DNA of 64,000 bases from Actinobacillus delphinicola (GTDB lineage: Bacteria; Pseudomonadota; Gammaproteobacteria; Enterobacterales; Pasteurellaceae): NCBI RefSeq assembly GCF_900638385.1, contig NZ_LR134510.1, forward strand, positions 248,001-312,000. The letters run 5' to 3'. The notes beneath the pieces were generated by a model. The model had not been told where the DNA came from, searched no databases, and was given only the letters and a program-made list of their open reading frames with translations. A program made the translations under genes and the position numbers. Below, one piece after another: positions 19,474-29,187 of this stretch (positions are counted from its first letter, which is position 1; each line of letters opens with the position of its first letter).

Positions 19474-20001
19474 TTATGACATTTCTCTCATATGACGATC
19501 AAGTTTCGCTTCATAGTACTCTATTTTTTTCTCTAGATGTTCCATTTCCGCATGTGCTTGACGAGGCGAATAATATCCTTCGTCAACCTTACGTCTGAGT
19601 CTATCCATTTTATCTTGATAACTACGTAACTTTCGTTGTTCGTGATCGATTTGACGTTGCAAACTAGACGAATGATGACTAGAACCATATTTATATCGTG
19701 AGCATACAGAATTATAACTGTATGTGCCAAAACGTTTAATATTGTCCAGTGTACAGAAATATTTTAATCCCTCACGGCGACCCTCTTCCCATTGTCGATA
19801 ATTAGGTACTTTACCTACACTGCGACAATTATCTCTGTAATCATTAAACTTACTTTTACTAGCACCCATTAATCCATCTTGGTAACCAATATTTTTCCAA
19901 TTATCCGAAAAACAATCCATCGTAGATAATGAACTGAAAGAACAAGCCGACAACATAAACGGAATAGCACAAAGTGCCACTTTTTTTAAATGTGATTTCA
20001 T
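19474..20001 (-). CDS. DUF2799 lipoprotein (copy 1 of a tandem pair)
   Basis: 175 residues; lipobox LSAC with Cys20. The mature part repeats the DUF2799 pattern (DCFSDNWKNIGYQDGLMG, then EGRREGLKYFC) and ends in a charged coiled coil. It is paralogous to the next gene. Starts 11 bases after the ftsK stop, so it is likely co-transcribed. Function unknown. Confidence 0.8.
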   Translation of the reverse strand: MKSHLKKVALCAIPFMLSACSFSSLSTMDCFSDNWKNIGYQDGLMGASKSKFNDYRDNCRSVGKVPNYRQWEEGRREGLKYFCTLDNIKRFGTYSYNSVCSRYKYGSSHHSSSLQRQIDHEQRKLRSYQDKMDRLRRKVDEGYYSPRQAHAEMEHLEKKIEYYEAKLDRHMREMS

Positions 20002-20012
20002 TTTTTATATTC

Positions 20013-23000
20013 CTAATAGTCAGTGGATCGGGCTAATACCTCTCTTTTCCCATTCTGCATAGAGGATACAATGCCTTGTTCCTCTAGTTGATCCATGATT
20101 CGTGCGGCACGGTTAAAACCAATTCTAAAACGGCGTTGTAATGCAGAAACAGAAGTTGTGCCAGTATTTACAACAAAATCCACAACTTCATCGAAAAGCT
20201 CATCAAGATCGCCCACATCTTCACGGCTACGTACAGCGCTTTCCTCTTCTTCATCTGCATAATCTAAAATGCCATCAATATAATTTGGTTTACCTCGTGC
20301 TCGCCAGTCGTTAGCAACACGTACAACTTCTTCATCGGTCATATAAGCCCCATGAACACGTGTTAATTCTAATGCATTTTTACCTGCATAAAGCATATCC
20401 CCACGACCTAATAAGGCCTCCGCACCACCTTGATCCAAGATGGTTCGAGAGTCAATTTTACTTGCCACAGAGAATGCAATTCGAGTTGGAATATTCGCCT
20501 TAATTAAGCCAGTAATAACGTCAACTGAAGGACGTTGTGTTGCTAAAATTAAGTGAATTCCAATCGCACGTGCTTTTTGTGCAAGACGTGCTATTAATTC
20601 TTCTACCTGTTTACCCACCATCATCATGAGATCCGCAAATTCATCCACGATTACTACGATATATGGTAATTTTTCTAATGGTGGTGGCATTTTATCCATA
20701 GTATCACCTGGTTTCCAAAGTGGATTCGGAATCGGCATACCGAGTTTTTCATATTTTTCAATTTGCTCATTGTAGCCTTCGATATTACGAACGCTAAGTG
20801 CTGCTAATAATTGATAACGGCGTTCCATCTCATCTACACACCAACGTAATGCATTAGACGCTTTTTTCATATCCGTCACAACTTCTGTCAATAGATGCGG
20901 AATACCGTTATACACGGAAAGTTCTACCACTTTAGGATCGATCATGATGAATTTCACATCTTCAGGTTTGACCCTGAAGAGTAAACTTAAAATCATCGTA
21001 TTCACCCCAACCGATTTACCTGAACCTGTCGCCCCTGCAACCAGTAAATGTGGCATAGAGGCAAGATCAACCACGACAGGTTCACCGCTAATATCTTTAC
21101 CTAACGCCATAGAGAGTGGTGATTTTGCATCACGAAACTCATCACTATCTAAAACATCACGCAAAAATACGGTTTGTCGTTCTGCATTTGGCGTTTCAAT
21201 CCCAACATAAGGTTTTCCTGGGATAACTTCCGCAACACGAATTGCAGGGAACAACAAGGCACGTGCTAAATCACTTTCAATATTTGTAATTTTTGATGCT
21301 TTCACACCTGGCTGTAATGCTAATTCATAGCGAGTAACCACAGGTCCAACAAGCACTTCTTCAACTGTTGCTTTTACACCGAAATCTTTTAATAAATGCT
21401 CAATACGTGCTGAAGTTTGTTGTAATGAAGCCTCAGTAATATTTTGTGTCGCACTTGGATGTTTATCTAATAAATCGATTGTCGGTAATGGCGTAGTCGG
21501 TTTTTCTAATACTTCCATACGTTTTTGTAATGCAGGGTGAATAAGACTATCGCCATAAACTTGATATTGAGGAATATTAGACACATCCTCAGTTTCTACT
21601 TCTTCAATAGCTGGCTGAACAACCTGTGCCTCACGTGGTGCGTAAGCATTTTGCGCTGGTTGAGTAACCTGCGTTTCACGTGGAACGTAAGCGTTTTGTG
21701 CTGGTTGAGCGACCTGCATTTCACGAGGTGCGTAAGCATTTTGTGCTGGTTGAGCGACCTGCGTTTCACGTGGTGCGTACGCATTTTGTGCTGGTTGAGC
21801 GAGCTGCGTTTCACGTGGTGCGTAAGCGTTTTGCGCTGGTTGAGTAACCTGCGTTTCACGGGGTACGTAAGCATTTTGTGCTGGTTGAGTAACCTGCGTT
21901 TCACGTGGTGCGTAAGCGTTTTGTGCTGGTTGAGCGACCTGCGTTTCACGTGGTGCGTAAGCGTTTTGTGCTGGTTGAGTAACCTGCGTTTCACGTGGCG
22001 CATAAGCATTTTGTGCTGGTTGAGTAACCTGCGTTTCACGTGGCGCATAAGCATTTTGTGCTGATTGAGTGACCTGGGTTTCACGTGGAACGTACGCATT
22101 TTGTGCTGGTTGAGTAACCTGCGTTTCACGTGGCGCATAAGCGTTTTGTGCTGGTTGAGTAACCTGCGTTTCACGTGGTGCGTAAGCGTTTTGCGCTGGT
22201 TGAGTAACCTGCATTTCACGGGGTGGGTAAGCATTTTGTGCTTGTGCTTGTGCTTGTGCTTGTGCTTGTGCTTGTGCTTGTGCTTGTGCAAAAGCATTTT
22301 GGCGTTGCGCTAATTCTGCTGCAATACTTGCAGGCGGTGTCACTCGGTGTATTTCTGAAGTTCCACTATCATTTTGATGATTATTTAAAATGGTATGTGT
22401 AGTGTTTTCTGAAATACTGCTTCCTGTTTCAACGGCAGTTTCATCATCAACAATTTGTGTTACTGGTTGATGCTCTACTTGCGTTGATTGCGAAGAAGAA
22501 TGAGATTCCTGTTCTACCTCACTAACCAATGCGGCTACTTCAGGAATATCATTTAATTGGATATGAAGTGGGCTTGTCGATGGACTAGGCACAAATTCTG
22601 GTACCATTTCCTCCACTTTCGGCGAAACATTCATCGGCGCAGTAGCTGGTGCTGGAACTGCGTTCTCTGTACGAGTGCTATGCATTGATGATGCACTCTC
22701 TTCTGCGGTATTTTCAATTTTTTCATCAGTATCTTCAGCAACCTGATTTTGATTTGGTAATCGCCCAAATTTCGCAAGAACACGTTGCGCCTGAACGCGT
22801 TGACGCATTGCAATTTGTGCTTTCAATGCTTCTGCTGACATTGTTGCTGTGTTAAATTGTCGAGTCCTTGGCGGATTAATCGGATTTTCCTTTTGTGCCA
22901 TTTTTACAACAGGAATTTCTTGCATTTCCCCTTCAACTACTTTTTTCGGCATAACTTCATCACTGATTTTCACATCAACAGGTTGCCCAATTTCGGCTAA

Positions 23001-24059
23001 ATCGATCGGTGGAATTTCCTGAGTTTCGGTTGGCTCAATCATGGAAGTCGGTTGAGTTTCAACATTTGATTCAAGTACATCATCAGCGTCTTTTTGCGAA
23101 ACTGCATCAGCAGTATCCGCTTGTAAAAGATCATTTATTTCGTCGCCAATTACTGTCGCTTTAGAAAAACTTTCTTGCTGTAAATGTGGGGTCACATTAT
23201 CCGATACTTCATCAGATTTACTAAAAGTATTACTTTCCTCACTTTGTGCATGATTTTCTTCATGAGGAGCTAAACCACGAATTTTCGGCATAGAATGCGT
23301 AACGGGTTCAGGAATAAAATCAGTATGATTATGCGTAACCGCATGATCTTCCGTACGTTCTAATGCTGTTTTAACCTCATCCGTATCATGAATTGCATAA
23401 TTTTCAGCGAAAATTGGGGCGTCATCATTCTGCTCAAGTGATACAGATTCTTCAGGCTCATTTTCCTCATCATCTTCTATATCTTCTTGCGGTTTCATCA
23501 ATGCCCAACGATAAACTTTATGTGCAATTTGGCAGAACTCTAAGCCTTTGCAAAGTATAAATCCCCCAACAAGGGCGACTACGATAACTAAAAAGAAAAG
23601 CACATCATTAAGCCCGTATTTGAAAGCCTCTGCTTTAAGCCATTCCCCAAGCACACCGCCAGAAGTATAAAAATCAGAAAAATTTGAAGAAACGGGGGTA
23701 AAGGTCGCTAGACTAGTAAATCCGCAAAGTAAAAGAATAATTCCGCCTAACCAGCGAAAAGGAACCCAAATAGAGGTTGGCGCTGATTTAGCATAAATCA
23801 GCCATAATATAGGTGCGGCACAAAAAATAAATGGAATTAAATTTGCAAGCTGCCCAAAAAAAGTGAAAGACACATCTGTTAATAACGCCCCTAAACTCCC
23901 TGTAACATTTTGAACTTGATCATTCAAATTCGCTGTCGAATATCCCATGTCAAATGGATGATAACTCGTCCATGCAACAAAAAGATATAAACCAAAACCG
24001 ACTAGACACCAAGCCAGAAGGCGTAAAAAAAAGAAAAATGGTGTGACTTTCACTTTCAT
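20013..24059 (-). CDS. ftsK: DNA translocase FtsK with repeat-expanded linker
   Basis: 1348 residues, several hundred more than is usual for Pasteurellaceae FtsK. The N-terminal 180 residues hold the membrane segments that join the divisome. A long acidic and Pro/Gln-rich linker follows (about 190-880), including a 9-unit Ala-Gln run and fourteen 15-residue repeats (about 607-816). The motor domain has Walker A GATGSGKS at about 1009-1016, DPK and the Walker [12 protein letters not shown], and the C-terminal gamma winged helix recognises KOPS sites. It pumps chromosomes at the septum and activates XerCD. Near residue 215 the linker coding sequence contains a copy-like match to the dispersed repeat. 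Confidence 0.96.
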   Translation of the reverse strand: MKVKVTPFFFFLRLLAWCLVGFGLYLFVAWTSYHPFDMGYSTANLNDQVQNVTGSLGALLTDVSFTFFGQLANLIPFIFCAAPILWLIYAKSAPTSIWVPFRWLGGIILLLCGFTSLATFTPVSSNFSDFYTSGGVLGEWLKAEAFKYGLNDVLFFLVIVVALVGGFILCKGLEFCQIAHKVYRWALMKPQEDIEDDEENEPEESVSLEQNDDAPIFAENYAIHDTDEVKTALERTEDHAVTHNHTDFIPEPVTHSMPKIRGLAPHEENHAQSEESNTFSKSDEVSDNVTPHLQQESFSKATVIGDEINDLLQADTADAVSQKDADDVLESNVETQPTSMIEPTETQEIPPIDLAEIGQPVDVKISDEVMPKKVVEGEMQEIPVVKMAQKENPINPPRTRQFNTATMSAEALKAQIAMRQRVQAQRVLAKFGRLPNQNQVAEDTDEKIENTAEESASSMHSTRTENAVPAPATAPMNVSPKVEEMVPEFVPSPSTSPLHIQLNDIPEVAALVSEVEQESHSSSQSTQVEHQPVTQIVDDETAVETGSSISENTTHTILNNHQNDSGTSEIHRVTPPASIAAELAQRQNAFAQAQAQAQAQAQAQAQAQNAYPPREMQVTQPAQNAYAPRETQVTQPAQNAYAPRETQVTQPAQNAYVPRETQVTQSAQNAYAPRETQVTQPAQNAYAPRETQVTQPAQNAYAPRETQVAQPAQNAYAPRETQVTQPAQNAYVPRETQVTQPAQNAYAPRETQLAQPAQNAYAPRETQVAQPAQNAYAPREMQVAQPAQNAYVPRETQVTQPAQNAYAPREAQVVQPAIEEVETEDVSNIPQYQVYGDSLIHPALQKRMEVLEKPTTPLPTIDLLDKHPSATQNITEASLQQTSARIEHLLKDFGVKATVEEVLVGPVVTRYELALQPGVKASKITNIESDLARALLFPAIRVAEVIPGKPYVGIETPNAERQTVFLRDVLDSDEFRDAKSPLSMALGKDISGEPVVVDLASMPHLLVAGATGSGKSVGVNTMILSLLFRVKPEDVKFIMIDPKVVELSVYNGIPHLLTEVVTDMKKASNALRWCVDEMERRYQLLAALSVRNIEGYNEQIEKYEKLGMPIPNPLWKPGDTMDKMPPPLEKLPYIVVIVDEFADLMMMVGKQVEELIARLAQKARAIGIHLILATQRPSVDVITGLIKANIPTRIAFSVASKIDSRTILDQGGAEALLGRGDMLYAGKNALELTRVHGAYMTDEEVVRVANDWRARGKPNYIDGILDYADEEEESAVRSREDVGDLDELFDEVVDFVVNTGTTSVSALQRRFRIGFNRAARIMDQLEEQGIVSSMQNGKREVLARSTDY
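21612..22241 (-). repeat. Fourteen tandem 45-bp repeats inside ftsK
   Basis: Fourteen in-frame units of exactly 45 bp encode variants of [15 protein letters not shown]. The units differ by third-position changes and by A/V/P, T/M/A and T/A/V substitutions, so the array is not freshly made, but there are no indels. Frame is kept for any change in copy number. Confidence 0.95.
22236..22289 (-). repeat. Hexanucleotide (TTGTGC)9 microsatellite in ftsK
   Basis: Nine perfect TTGTGC units on the plus strand (GCACAA coding for Ala-Gln), continuous with the 45-bp array. Because the unit is 6 bp, slippage changes protein length without frameshift. Confidence 0.95.
23396..23423 (+). repeat. Dispersed-repeat-like 28-mer within ftsK coding sequence
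   Basis: CATAATTTTCAGCGAAAATT then GGGGCGTC: same length, same ends and same central GAAAAT block as the intergenic repeats. It is translated on the other strand as [11 protein letters not shown] in the disordered linker. It may be an old insertion or chance. Confidence 0.45.
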
Positions 24060-24088
24060 ACTAATAAACTTAAATTGATAGATTGATT

Positions 24089-25024
24089 TTACTTATTATT
24101 TTGCTTGTTACGCTCACCGTAGCGTTTAACTGCTTTACGAATACGTCCCGTTTTCACACGGCGTTTCGTTTGGGTTTGATCAAGTTTACTCTGCGTTTCT
24201 GGCGGTAACCCAACCAATTCACGAAGATAATTAACTTGTTTTAATGGCATCTCTTCCCAACCGCCACGAGGTAATGATTTCATTAGTTCAATATTACCAT
24301 AGCGAACACGAATAAGACGGCTAACTTGAATATCTTGTGACTCCCATAAGCGGCGTACTTCACGATTACGGCCTTCCATAAGCGTAACGTTAAACCATTG
24401 GTTCATCCCTTGTCCACCAGCGGCTTTGATACTGGTAAAGTTTGCCATGCCGTCTTCAAGTTGTACGCCTCGACGTAAACGTCCGATCATTGCATCATCC
24501 ACCTGTCCAAAAACACGTACCGCATATTCACGTTCTACTTCATGGCTTGGGTGCATCAAGCGATTCGCTAGTTCACCATCCGTTGTAAAAAGCAATAATC
24601 CAGAAGTATTGATATCCAAGCGCCCTACTGCGATCCAACGAGATCCAGTTAAACGTGGTAATCGATCAAAAACGGTTGCTCGTCCTTGTGGATCAACTCG
24701 TGTACAAAGCTCACCTTCTGGTTTGTAATACATTAAAACACGACACATTTCTTTTTGAGCGTGAGTAAGATTAACGACTTCACCATTAATCCGAATTTTT
24801 ACACCTGAATGAACATCAACACGATCACCAAGTTTAGCCATTTTTCCATCAACACTTACGAGCCCTTTTTCAATCATCGCTTCAATTTCACGACGTGACC
24901 CTTTGCCAGCTCGAGCTAAAACTTTTTGTAATTTTTCACCTTCAACCGTATTCGTCATACTCGAGCGTGAACTCGTTCGCATTACTTTTGGAGTACGTTT
25001 TGGCATTTTTTTTTGCATTTTCAT
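24089..25024 (-). CDS. rluB: 23S rRNA pseudouridine(2605) synthase RluB
   Basis: 311 residues from the ATG at 25022-25024, which follows AAGGAA; a GTG 21 bases upstream is in frame but has no ribosome binding site. S4 RNA-binding domain ([21 protein letters not shown]) then the RsuA-type synthase domain with the catalytic Asp in [13 protein letters not shown] basic C-terminal tail follows ([20 protein letters not shown]). It modifies U2605 of 23S rRNA. RluE/F are the alternatives, but the tail and size fit RluB. Confidence 0.92.
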   Translation of the reverse strand: MKMQKKMPKRTPKVMRTSSRSSMTNTVEGEKLQKVLARAGKGSRREIEAMIEKGLVSVDGKMAKLGDRVDVHSGVKIRINGEVVNLTHAQKEMCRVLMYYKPEGELCTRVDPQGRATVFDRLPRLTGSRWIAVGRLDINTSGLLLFTTDGELANRLMHPSHEVEREYAVRVFGQVDDAMIGRLRRGVQLEDGMANFTSIKAAGGQGMNQWFNVTLMEGRNREVRRLWESQDIQVSRLIRVRYGNIELMKSLPRGGWEEMPLKQVNYLRELVGLPPETQSKLDQTQTKRRVKTGRIRKAVKRYGERNKQNNK

Positions 25025-25069
25025 AATATTCCTTGTCGCTTTCACAAGCGTCGTTATTGGTAAAAATTA

Positions 25070-25693
25070 TTATTCAAACGGTGCGGTATCCCCTCGTCCT
25101 ACTCGTAAAATACGAATATCATCATCCGTTAAATCTACAACAGTAGTTGGTGTTGGTTCCAAAACACCACCATGAATAATCAAATCTACCTGTTTTTCTA
25201 AGCAATCCCGAATTTCTTCTGGATCGGTTTGCGTGATATTTTCTTCATTCGGCAACATTAACGAACAAGACAAAAGAGGCTCTTGTAAGGCGTTAAGCAA
25301 TGCCAATGCAATATTGTTGTCAGGTACTCGAATACCTATCGTTTTACGTTTGCTGACCATTAATCGTCTTGGTAATTCTTTGGTTGCAGGCAAAATAAAG
25401 GTATAAGCCCCTGGTGTATTATTTTTTAATAATCGATAACATTGGTTATCAACTTTTGCATACTGTGAAATTTCGGAGAGATCTTCGCATAACAAGGTAA
25501 AATTATGATCCTCCGCCAATTGACGAATTTGAACTATCCGATCTACACCTTGTTTATTATTAATTAAACAACCTAACGCATAACCTGAATCGGTTGGATA
25601 TACAATTACGCCACCTTTTTTCAAAATCTCAACAGCTTGCCCAATTAAGCGAGCTTGGGGATTAGTTGGATGAATGTAAAAAAACTGACTCAT
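25070..25693 (-). CDS. yciO: YciO, Sua5/YrdC-family protein
   Basis: 207 residues; of two adjacent ATGs the second gives an N-terminus in line with E. coli YciO (MSQFFYIHP). Contains the dsRNA-binding YrdC fold motif GGVIVYPTDSGYALGC and the KNNTPGAYTFIL and KRKTIGIRVP segments. YciO is a paralogue of TsaC with weak or unproven threonylcarbamoyl-AMP synthase activity. Its start is seven bases or so after the dsbC stop on the same strand. Confidence 0.92.
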   Translation of the reverse strand: MSQFFYIHPTNPQARLIGQAVEILKKGGVIVYPTDSGYALGCLINNKQGVDRIVQIRQLAEDHNFTLLCEDLSEISQYAKVDNQCYRLLKNNTPGAYTFILPATKELPRRLMVSKRKTIGIRVPDNNIALALLNALQEPLLSCSLMLPNEENITQTDPEEIRDCLEKQVDLIIHGGVLEPTPTTVVDLTDDDIRILRVGRGDTAPFE

Positions 25694-25705
25694 CATGACA
25701 CCTAT

Positions 25706-26395
25706 TTATTGATGTTTTAATATTTCCAATAATCTTTCAGGTGGCACATACCCACCAATTGTCTGACCATTGCTCATGACGATTGTTGGTGTACCTTGCA
25801 CACCAAATTGAATGCCAAGATCGTATTGTTTTTTCACAATATCTGGTATCAACATTTTTTCAGGGTAGGTATTATTATTTTCTGCTTGTGTTAAGGCGTA
25901 TGCAGGATCTTTAGCTCGCCAAATTGCTTCCATTTGTTGGGCTGTCATAGAATCTAGACCATTACGAGGGAAAGCGAGGTAACGCACTGTAATACCAAGA
26001 TCATTATATGCTTTTGTTTGTTCAAACATCTTGTGACAGAAATGGCAACTGATATCTAAAAAGACATTAATGACATATTTTTGATGTGCTGCAGGAAATA
26101 CAACCATTTCTTTTGAGAAACTGTTTAATTTTGACATCAAGGCCTGATTGGTTAAATCTACAATACCTTTGGATCCTATTTTATACATTTTGCCTTCAAG
26201 TAAATATTTACCATCTTGACTGATGTAAAAGACTCCCATATCGGTCATTGCGGTTTTTAATCCTGGGACTGGTGATGCACTGATTTCAGCATTTGTTAAC
26301 CCTAATCTTTGCAACTCTTGCTGTAAAGGTTGATCCGATGCAAAACTCACACTAGAAAGTGTCATCAATGTACAGAGTGTAAGAAGTTTTTTCAT
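25706..26395 (-). CDS. dsbC: Periplasmic disulfide isomerase DsbC
   Basis: 229 residues with a signal peptide of about 19 residues. N-terminal dimerisation domain, then a thioredoxin fold with active site C117-H-F-C120 and cis-proline loop GTPTIV near 200. DsbC reshuffles wrong disulfides and is kept reduced by DsbD. The active-site dipeptide HF differs from the E. coli GY. It is the first gene of a probable dsbC-yciO-rluB transcript. Confidence 0.95.
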   Translation of the reverse strand: MKKLLTLCTLMTLSSVSFASDQPLQQELQRLGLTNAEISASPVPGLKTAMTDMGVFYISQDGKYLLEGKMYKIGSKGIVDLTNQALMSKLNSFSKEMVVFPAAHQKYVINVFLDISCHFCHKMFEQTKAYNDLGITVRYLAFPRNGLDSMTAQQMEAIWRAKDPAYALTQAENNNTYPEKMLIPDIVKKQYDLGIQFGVQGTPTIVMSNGQTIGGYVPPERLLEILKHQ

Positions 26396-26578
26396 GAATG
26401 AGAATCCTCTTTAGATAAAAATACAAAAGATGTACAAACATCTCAGCATTCTAGCATAAGCCGATATCACAAATGAATAAAAAGCTAATTTTTCAAGAAT
26501 TTTTTATTAAGAAATAAATAAACAATATTTAAAAATGAATGGAAATATAAAATAAAGGACTGTAAAAAGGTGGAAAAA

Positions 26579-26606
26579 TAAAAGCAGTGAAATTTCACTG
26601 CTTTTA
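26579..26606. terminator. Terminator after acpP
   Basis: Perfect palindrome, arms AAAAGCAGTGAAA/TTTCACTGCTTTT. The rest of the 217-bp gap to dsbC is AT-rich and shows no gene. Confidence 0.9.
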
Positions 26607-26613
26607 TAAGAGA

Positions 26614-26844
26614 TTATTGATTTTTTGTTACGTAATCAATTGCAGATTGAACTGTAGTGATTTTTTCTGCGTCTTCATCTGGAATTTCAATATCAAATTC
26701 TTCTTCTAACGCCATCACTAATTCAACAGTGTCTAAAGAGTCAGCACCTAAATCTTCAATGAATGAAGCTTCTGGTTTAACGTCTTCTTCTTTAACACCT
26801 AATTGTTCAACAACAATTTTTTTCACGCGATCTTCAATGCTCAT
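26614..26844 (-). CDS. acpP: Acyl carrier protein
   Basis: 76 residues, acidic, with the phosphopantetheine attachment serine in [18 protein letters not shown] (Ser36). Carrier of acyl intermediates in fatty-acid synthesis. Here it stands alone with its own terminator; fabD, fabG and fabF are not adjacent. Confidence 0.98.
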   Translation of the reverse strand: MSIEDRVKKIVVEQLGVKEEDVKPEASFIEDLGADSLDTVELVMALEEEFDIEIPDEDAEKITTVQSAIDYVTKNQ

Positions 26845-27012
26845 TTGTAATTTCCTATATGGTTAGCGATTAAGATAAAAAGATTGAACAATAGTTTATT
26901 TATTTTTGCTAAAGTTGCAAGTAGTTTTTCAGGAAAGCGTCCCCAATGAGGGCATTATTTTAACATATTTTGTATTTTTATTAATCTATTTTTAGTAAAA
27001 AAATAGTCTTCA

Positions 27013-27462
27013 TTAACTGGTAAGATCTCTCGCCATAACAAACGCATCTTCTCGCCCGCCATCAGGAAGTGGGTAATAGTTTTTACGTTTCCCTTTTTCT
27101 TCAAACTGTAACTTTTTATATAAATGGATCGCTTTTTCATTAGTTACTCTCACTTCTAACCAAACTGTCACAATCCCTTCATCCTTAAGGCGTTTCAGTA
27201 ACGCATTTAATAAGAAAGTACCATTTCCATGCTGTTGTGCCACAGGGTCAATAGCAATATTTAATAAGGTTGCCTCATCCAAAACTTTTTGACAAATCGC
27301 AAAACCTACAGGGTTTTCATCATCTTTTAACAATAAATTACAATAATTTTTTCCTTGGCTATTTTTAAGAATACCAAGGCTCCAAGGAACAAGGTGCGCT
27401 TTCTCCTCTATTGAGAAAATTTGCTCCATATCTTCCTCTTTTAATTCTCTAATTTCTAACAT
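27013..27462 (-). CDS. rimI: Ribosomal protein S18-alanine N-acetyltransferase RimI
   Basis: 149 residues from the ATG at 27460-27462, preceded by AAGGGA; the frame is open for nine codons more but without a site. GNAT fold with the acetyl-CoA loop VAQQHGNGTFLL and the family segment EVRVTNEKAIHLYKKLQF near the C-terminus. It acetylates the N-terminal alanine of S18. The start lies inside the last codons of holD, the same rsmC/holD-rimI arrangement as in E. coli. Confidence 0.93.
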   Translation of the reverse strand: MLEIRELKEEDMEQIFSIEEKAHLVPWSLGILKNSQGKNYCNLLLKDDENPVGFAICQKVLDEATLLNIAIDPVAQQHGNGTFLLNALLKRLKDEGIVTVWLEVRVTNEKAIHLYKKLQFEEKGKRKNYYPLPDGGREDAFVMARDLTS

Positions 27463-27878
27463 AACGTCCCTTGTTGTATTTGTTGCCATAATTGTTTTTT
27501 GGCAGAAGCTGTTTTAAGTAATTGTTCAAAGTTAGGTGTTTGCCAAATAATGCAATCTGAAAAGGCTTTTTGTATAGCAGTAATATTTTCTTGATTTGCA
27601 CCTAAAAACCAAAAAATAACAGAATGCGATAAGTTTAAATTCGTCGTTAAATCAAAACTTAAACATAAGCAATTTTGACTCGGCATATCCAATACGCATA
27701 AAACATCTTGTATAAATTGTTCCGCTTTATCCAATGTTTTCTCAGCCACCAGCACTAGTTGTACATTCTCAGCAATAGGCATGTTAGCGATTCCACGCAA
27801 TGTATTGGGATGAACCAATTCCCATTGTGGGATCCCCATTTGATAAAGCATTTTATCGCGTCGTGATGGCTTTGGCAT
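27456..27878 (-). CDS. holD: DNA polymerase III psi subunit HolD
   Basis: 140 residues from the ATG at 27876-27878 preceded by GAGAGA; earlier in-frame ATGs would add up to ten residues. The N-terminal SRRDKMLYQMGIPQWELVHP matches the conserved chi-binding region of psi, and the fold core GIANMPIAENVQLVLVA follows. Psi links the clamp loader to chi and SSB. Overlaps rimI by seven bases. Confidence 0.9.
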   Translation of the reverse strand: MPKPSRRDKMLYQMGIPQWELVHPNTLRGIANMPIAENVQLVLVAEKTLDKAEQFIQDVLCVLDMPSQNCLCLSFDLTTNLNLSHSVIFWFLGANQENITAIQKAFSDCIIWQTPNFEQLLKTASAKKQLWQQIQQGTLC

Positions 27879-28047
27879 GTTCTCTCTCAACATAAAATTA
27901 TTTTTCACTTTATTATGGCTTGCATTGTAAAGATTTCTTGCTTTTTCCTCAAATTTAAATAACGCTCTCTCCTCTTACATTGCTTTTCCTTATAATCTCC
28001 GTACAATACCGTCAACTTTAAATTATGCTTTAACAATAGGTTTGATA

Positions 28048-29046
28048 ATGAATATTTCCCCTGAAAGCCAAGTACTAGAACGCCACTTAGATCTATTAAA
28101 TCAAGGTTCGGTACTTTTTGCAGGTAATGTCACTGATAATTTCCCACAACAATTAAAATCACAAAAAATCCCAACACATGTTTGGTCATGGTATTTTGAC
28201 TATGCCAAAGATTTCAGCGAAGAAGCCTGTACTTTTGGAAGTAACTGTTATCAGCAGGCAGATTTAATTCTCTTTTATTGGACAAAAAATAAGCTAGAAA
28301 ATCAATTCCAACTCTTACAACTTCTTTCCAAAGCTCCTATCGGTCAAAAAGTACTGATTATCGGTGAAAATCGCTCTGGCGTGCGTTCTGCTGAAAAACT
28401 ACTTGCACCTTATGGAGAGATTGCCAAAATTGACTCAGCGCGCCGTTGTTCTCTGTATCATTTTGAATTAACAGAAAAAGTAAACTTCAATTTTGATGAA
28501 TTCTGGAAAACAACCGAATTTATACCACACTTTAACGTAGCAAGTTTGCCTGGCGTATTTAGTGCCAATGTCCTTGATGAAGGAACCAAACTCCTCCTAT
28601 CAACCTTAGATAATCGCCATTTCTTTGGGGATATTCTCGATCTTGGATGTGGTGCAGGGGTAATTGGTACCTATATCAAACAAAAATTCCCTAATATTCA
28701 TCTCGTCATGAGCGATATTCATGCCATGGCACTTGAAAGTAGCCGCCGCACTTTACTCATCAATAATTTAATGGGCGATGTCATCGCAAGTGACGTTTTT
28801 TCCCACATTGAAGGAAAATTCGATGTCATTCTCTCAAACCCGCCTTTCCACGATGGGCTTGATACCGCTTACCGTGCAGTAACAGCACTTATTACGCAAG
28901 CAAAATGGCATTTAAAAGAAGGCGGAGAATTGCGTATTGTGGCAAATCGCCATTTACCTTACCCTGATCTACTCGACCAGCATTTTGGTAGCCATGAAGT
29001 GCTTGCCAAAAATAATAAATTTGTAGTGTATTCGGTGCATAATTAA
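28048..29046 (+). CDS. rsmC: 16S rRNA m2G1207 methyltransferase RsmC
   Basis: 332 residues; an in-frame TTG two codons earlier is ignored. Non-catalytic N-terminal half, then a Rossmann methyltransferase domain with SAM motif DLGCGAGVIG (about 201-210) and the catalytic NPPFHDG. It is divergent from holD-rimI as in E. coli. Confidence 0.95.
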   Translation: MNISPESQVLERHLDLLNQGSVLFAGNVTDNFPQQLKSQKIPTHVWSWYFDYAKDFSEEACTFGSNCYQQADLILFYWTKNKLENQFQLLQLLSKAPIGQKVLIIGENRSGVRSAEKLLAPYGEIAKIDSARRCSLYHFELTEKVNFNFDEFWKTTEFIPHFNVASLPGVFSANVLDEGTKLLLSTLDNRHFFGDILDLGCGAGVIGTYIKQKFPNIHLVMSDIHAMALESSRRTLLINNLMGDVIASDVFSHIEGKFDVILSNPPFHDGLDTAYRAVTALITQAKWHLKEGGELRIVANRHLPYPDLLDQHFGSHEVLAKNNKFVVYSVHN

Positions 29047-29054
29047 TGCAATAT

Positions 29055-29098
29055 CACGCCCCAATTTTCGTAAAAAATTATACGAAAATCGGGGCGTG
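29055..29098. repeat. Dispersed repeat, copy 4 (full palindrome)
   Basis: 44 nt with arms CACGCCCCAATTTTCGTA and TACGAAAATCGGGGCGTG and a central AAAAATTA. Only one position in the arms differs from perfect complementarity. Eight bases 3' of the rsmC stop, in the gap before ppiD; likely also a terminator-like hairpin. Confidence 0.8.
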
Positions 29099-29187
29099 AC
29101 TAAATTTCCTAATGCGAAATGGGCACGGATAGATTATAATTTAGCACTGTTTTTACAACTTTTACGACTTTTTACAGGAACATAACG

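Noticed and set aside
21612-22241. Resemblance to a CRISPR array (regularly spaced 45-bp units)
   Set aside because: Units are contiguous without unique spacers, remain in the FtsK frame, and no cas genes are present.
21596-22297. Long open frame rich in HKHKHK and LLNQHK on the minus strand
   Set aside because: It is the shifted frame of the ftsK 45-bp and hexanucleotide repeats; the unit lengths are multiples of three so all frames stay open. The FtsK frame is continuous across the region.
21537-22313. Plus-strand frames of repeated [12 protein letters not shown]
   Set aside because: Antisense of the ftsK tandem repeats, with no ribosome binding site or independent support.
26930-26960. 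GCGTCCCCAATGAGGGC upstream of acpP as a further dispersed repeat
   Set aside because: It lacks the CATAAATTTTT and GAAAAT blocks; the GC-rich resemblance alone is not enough.
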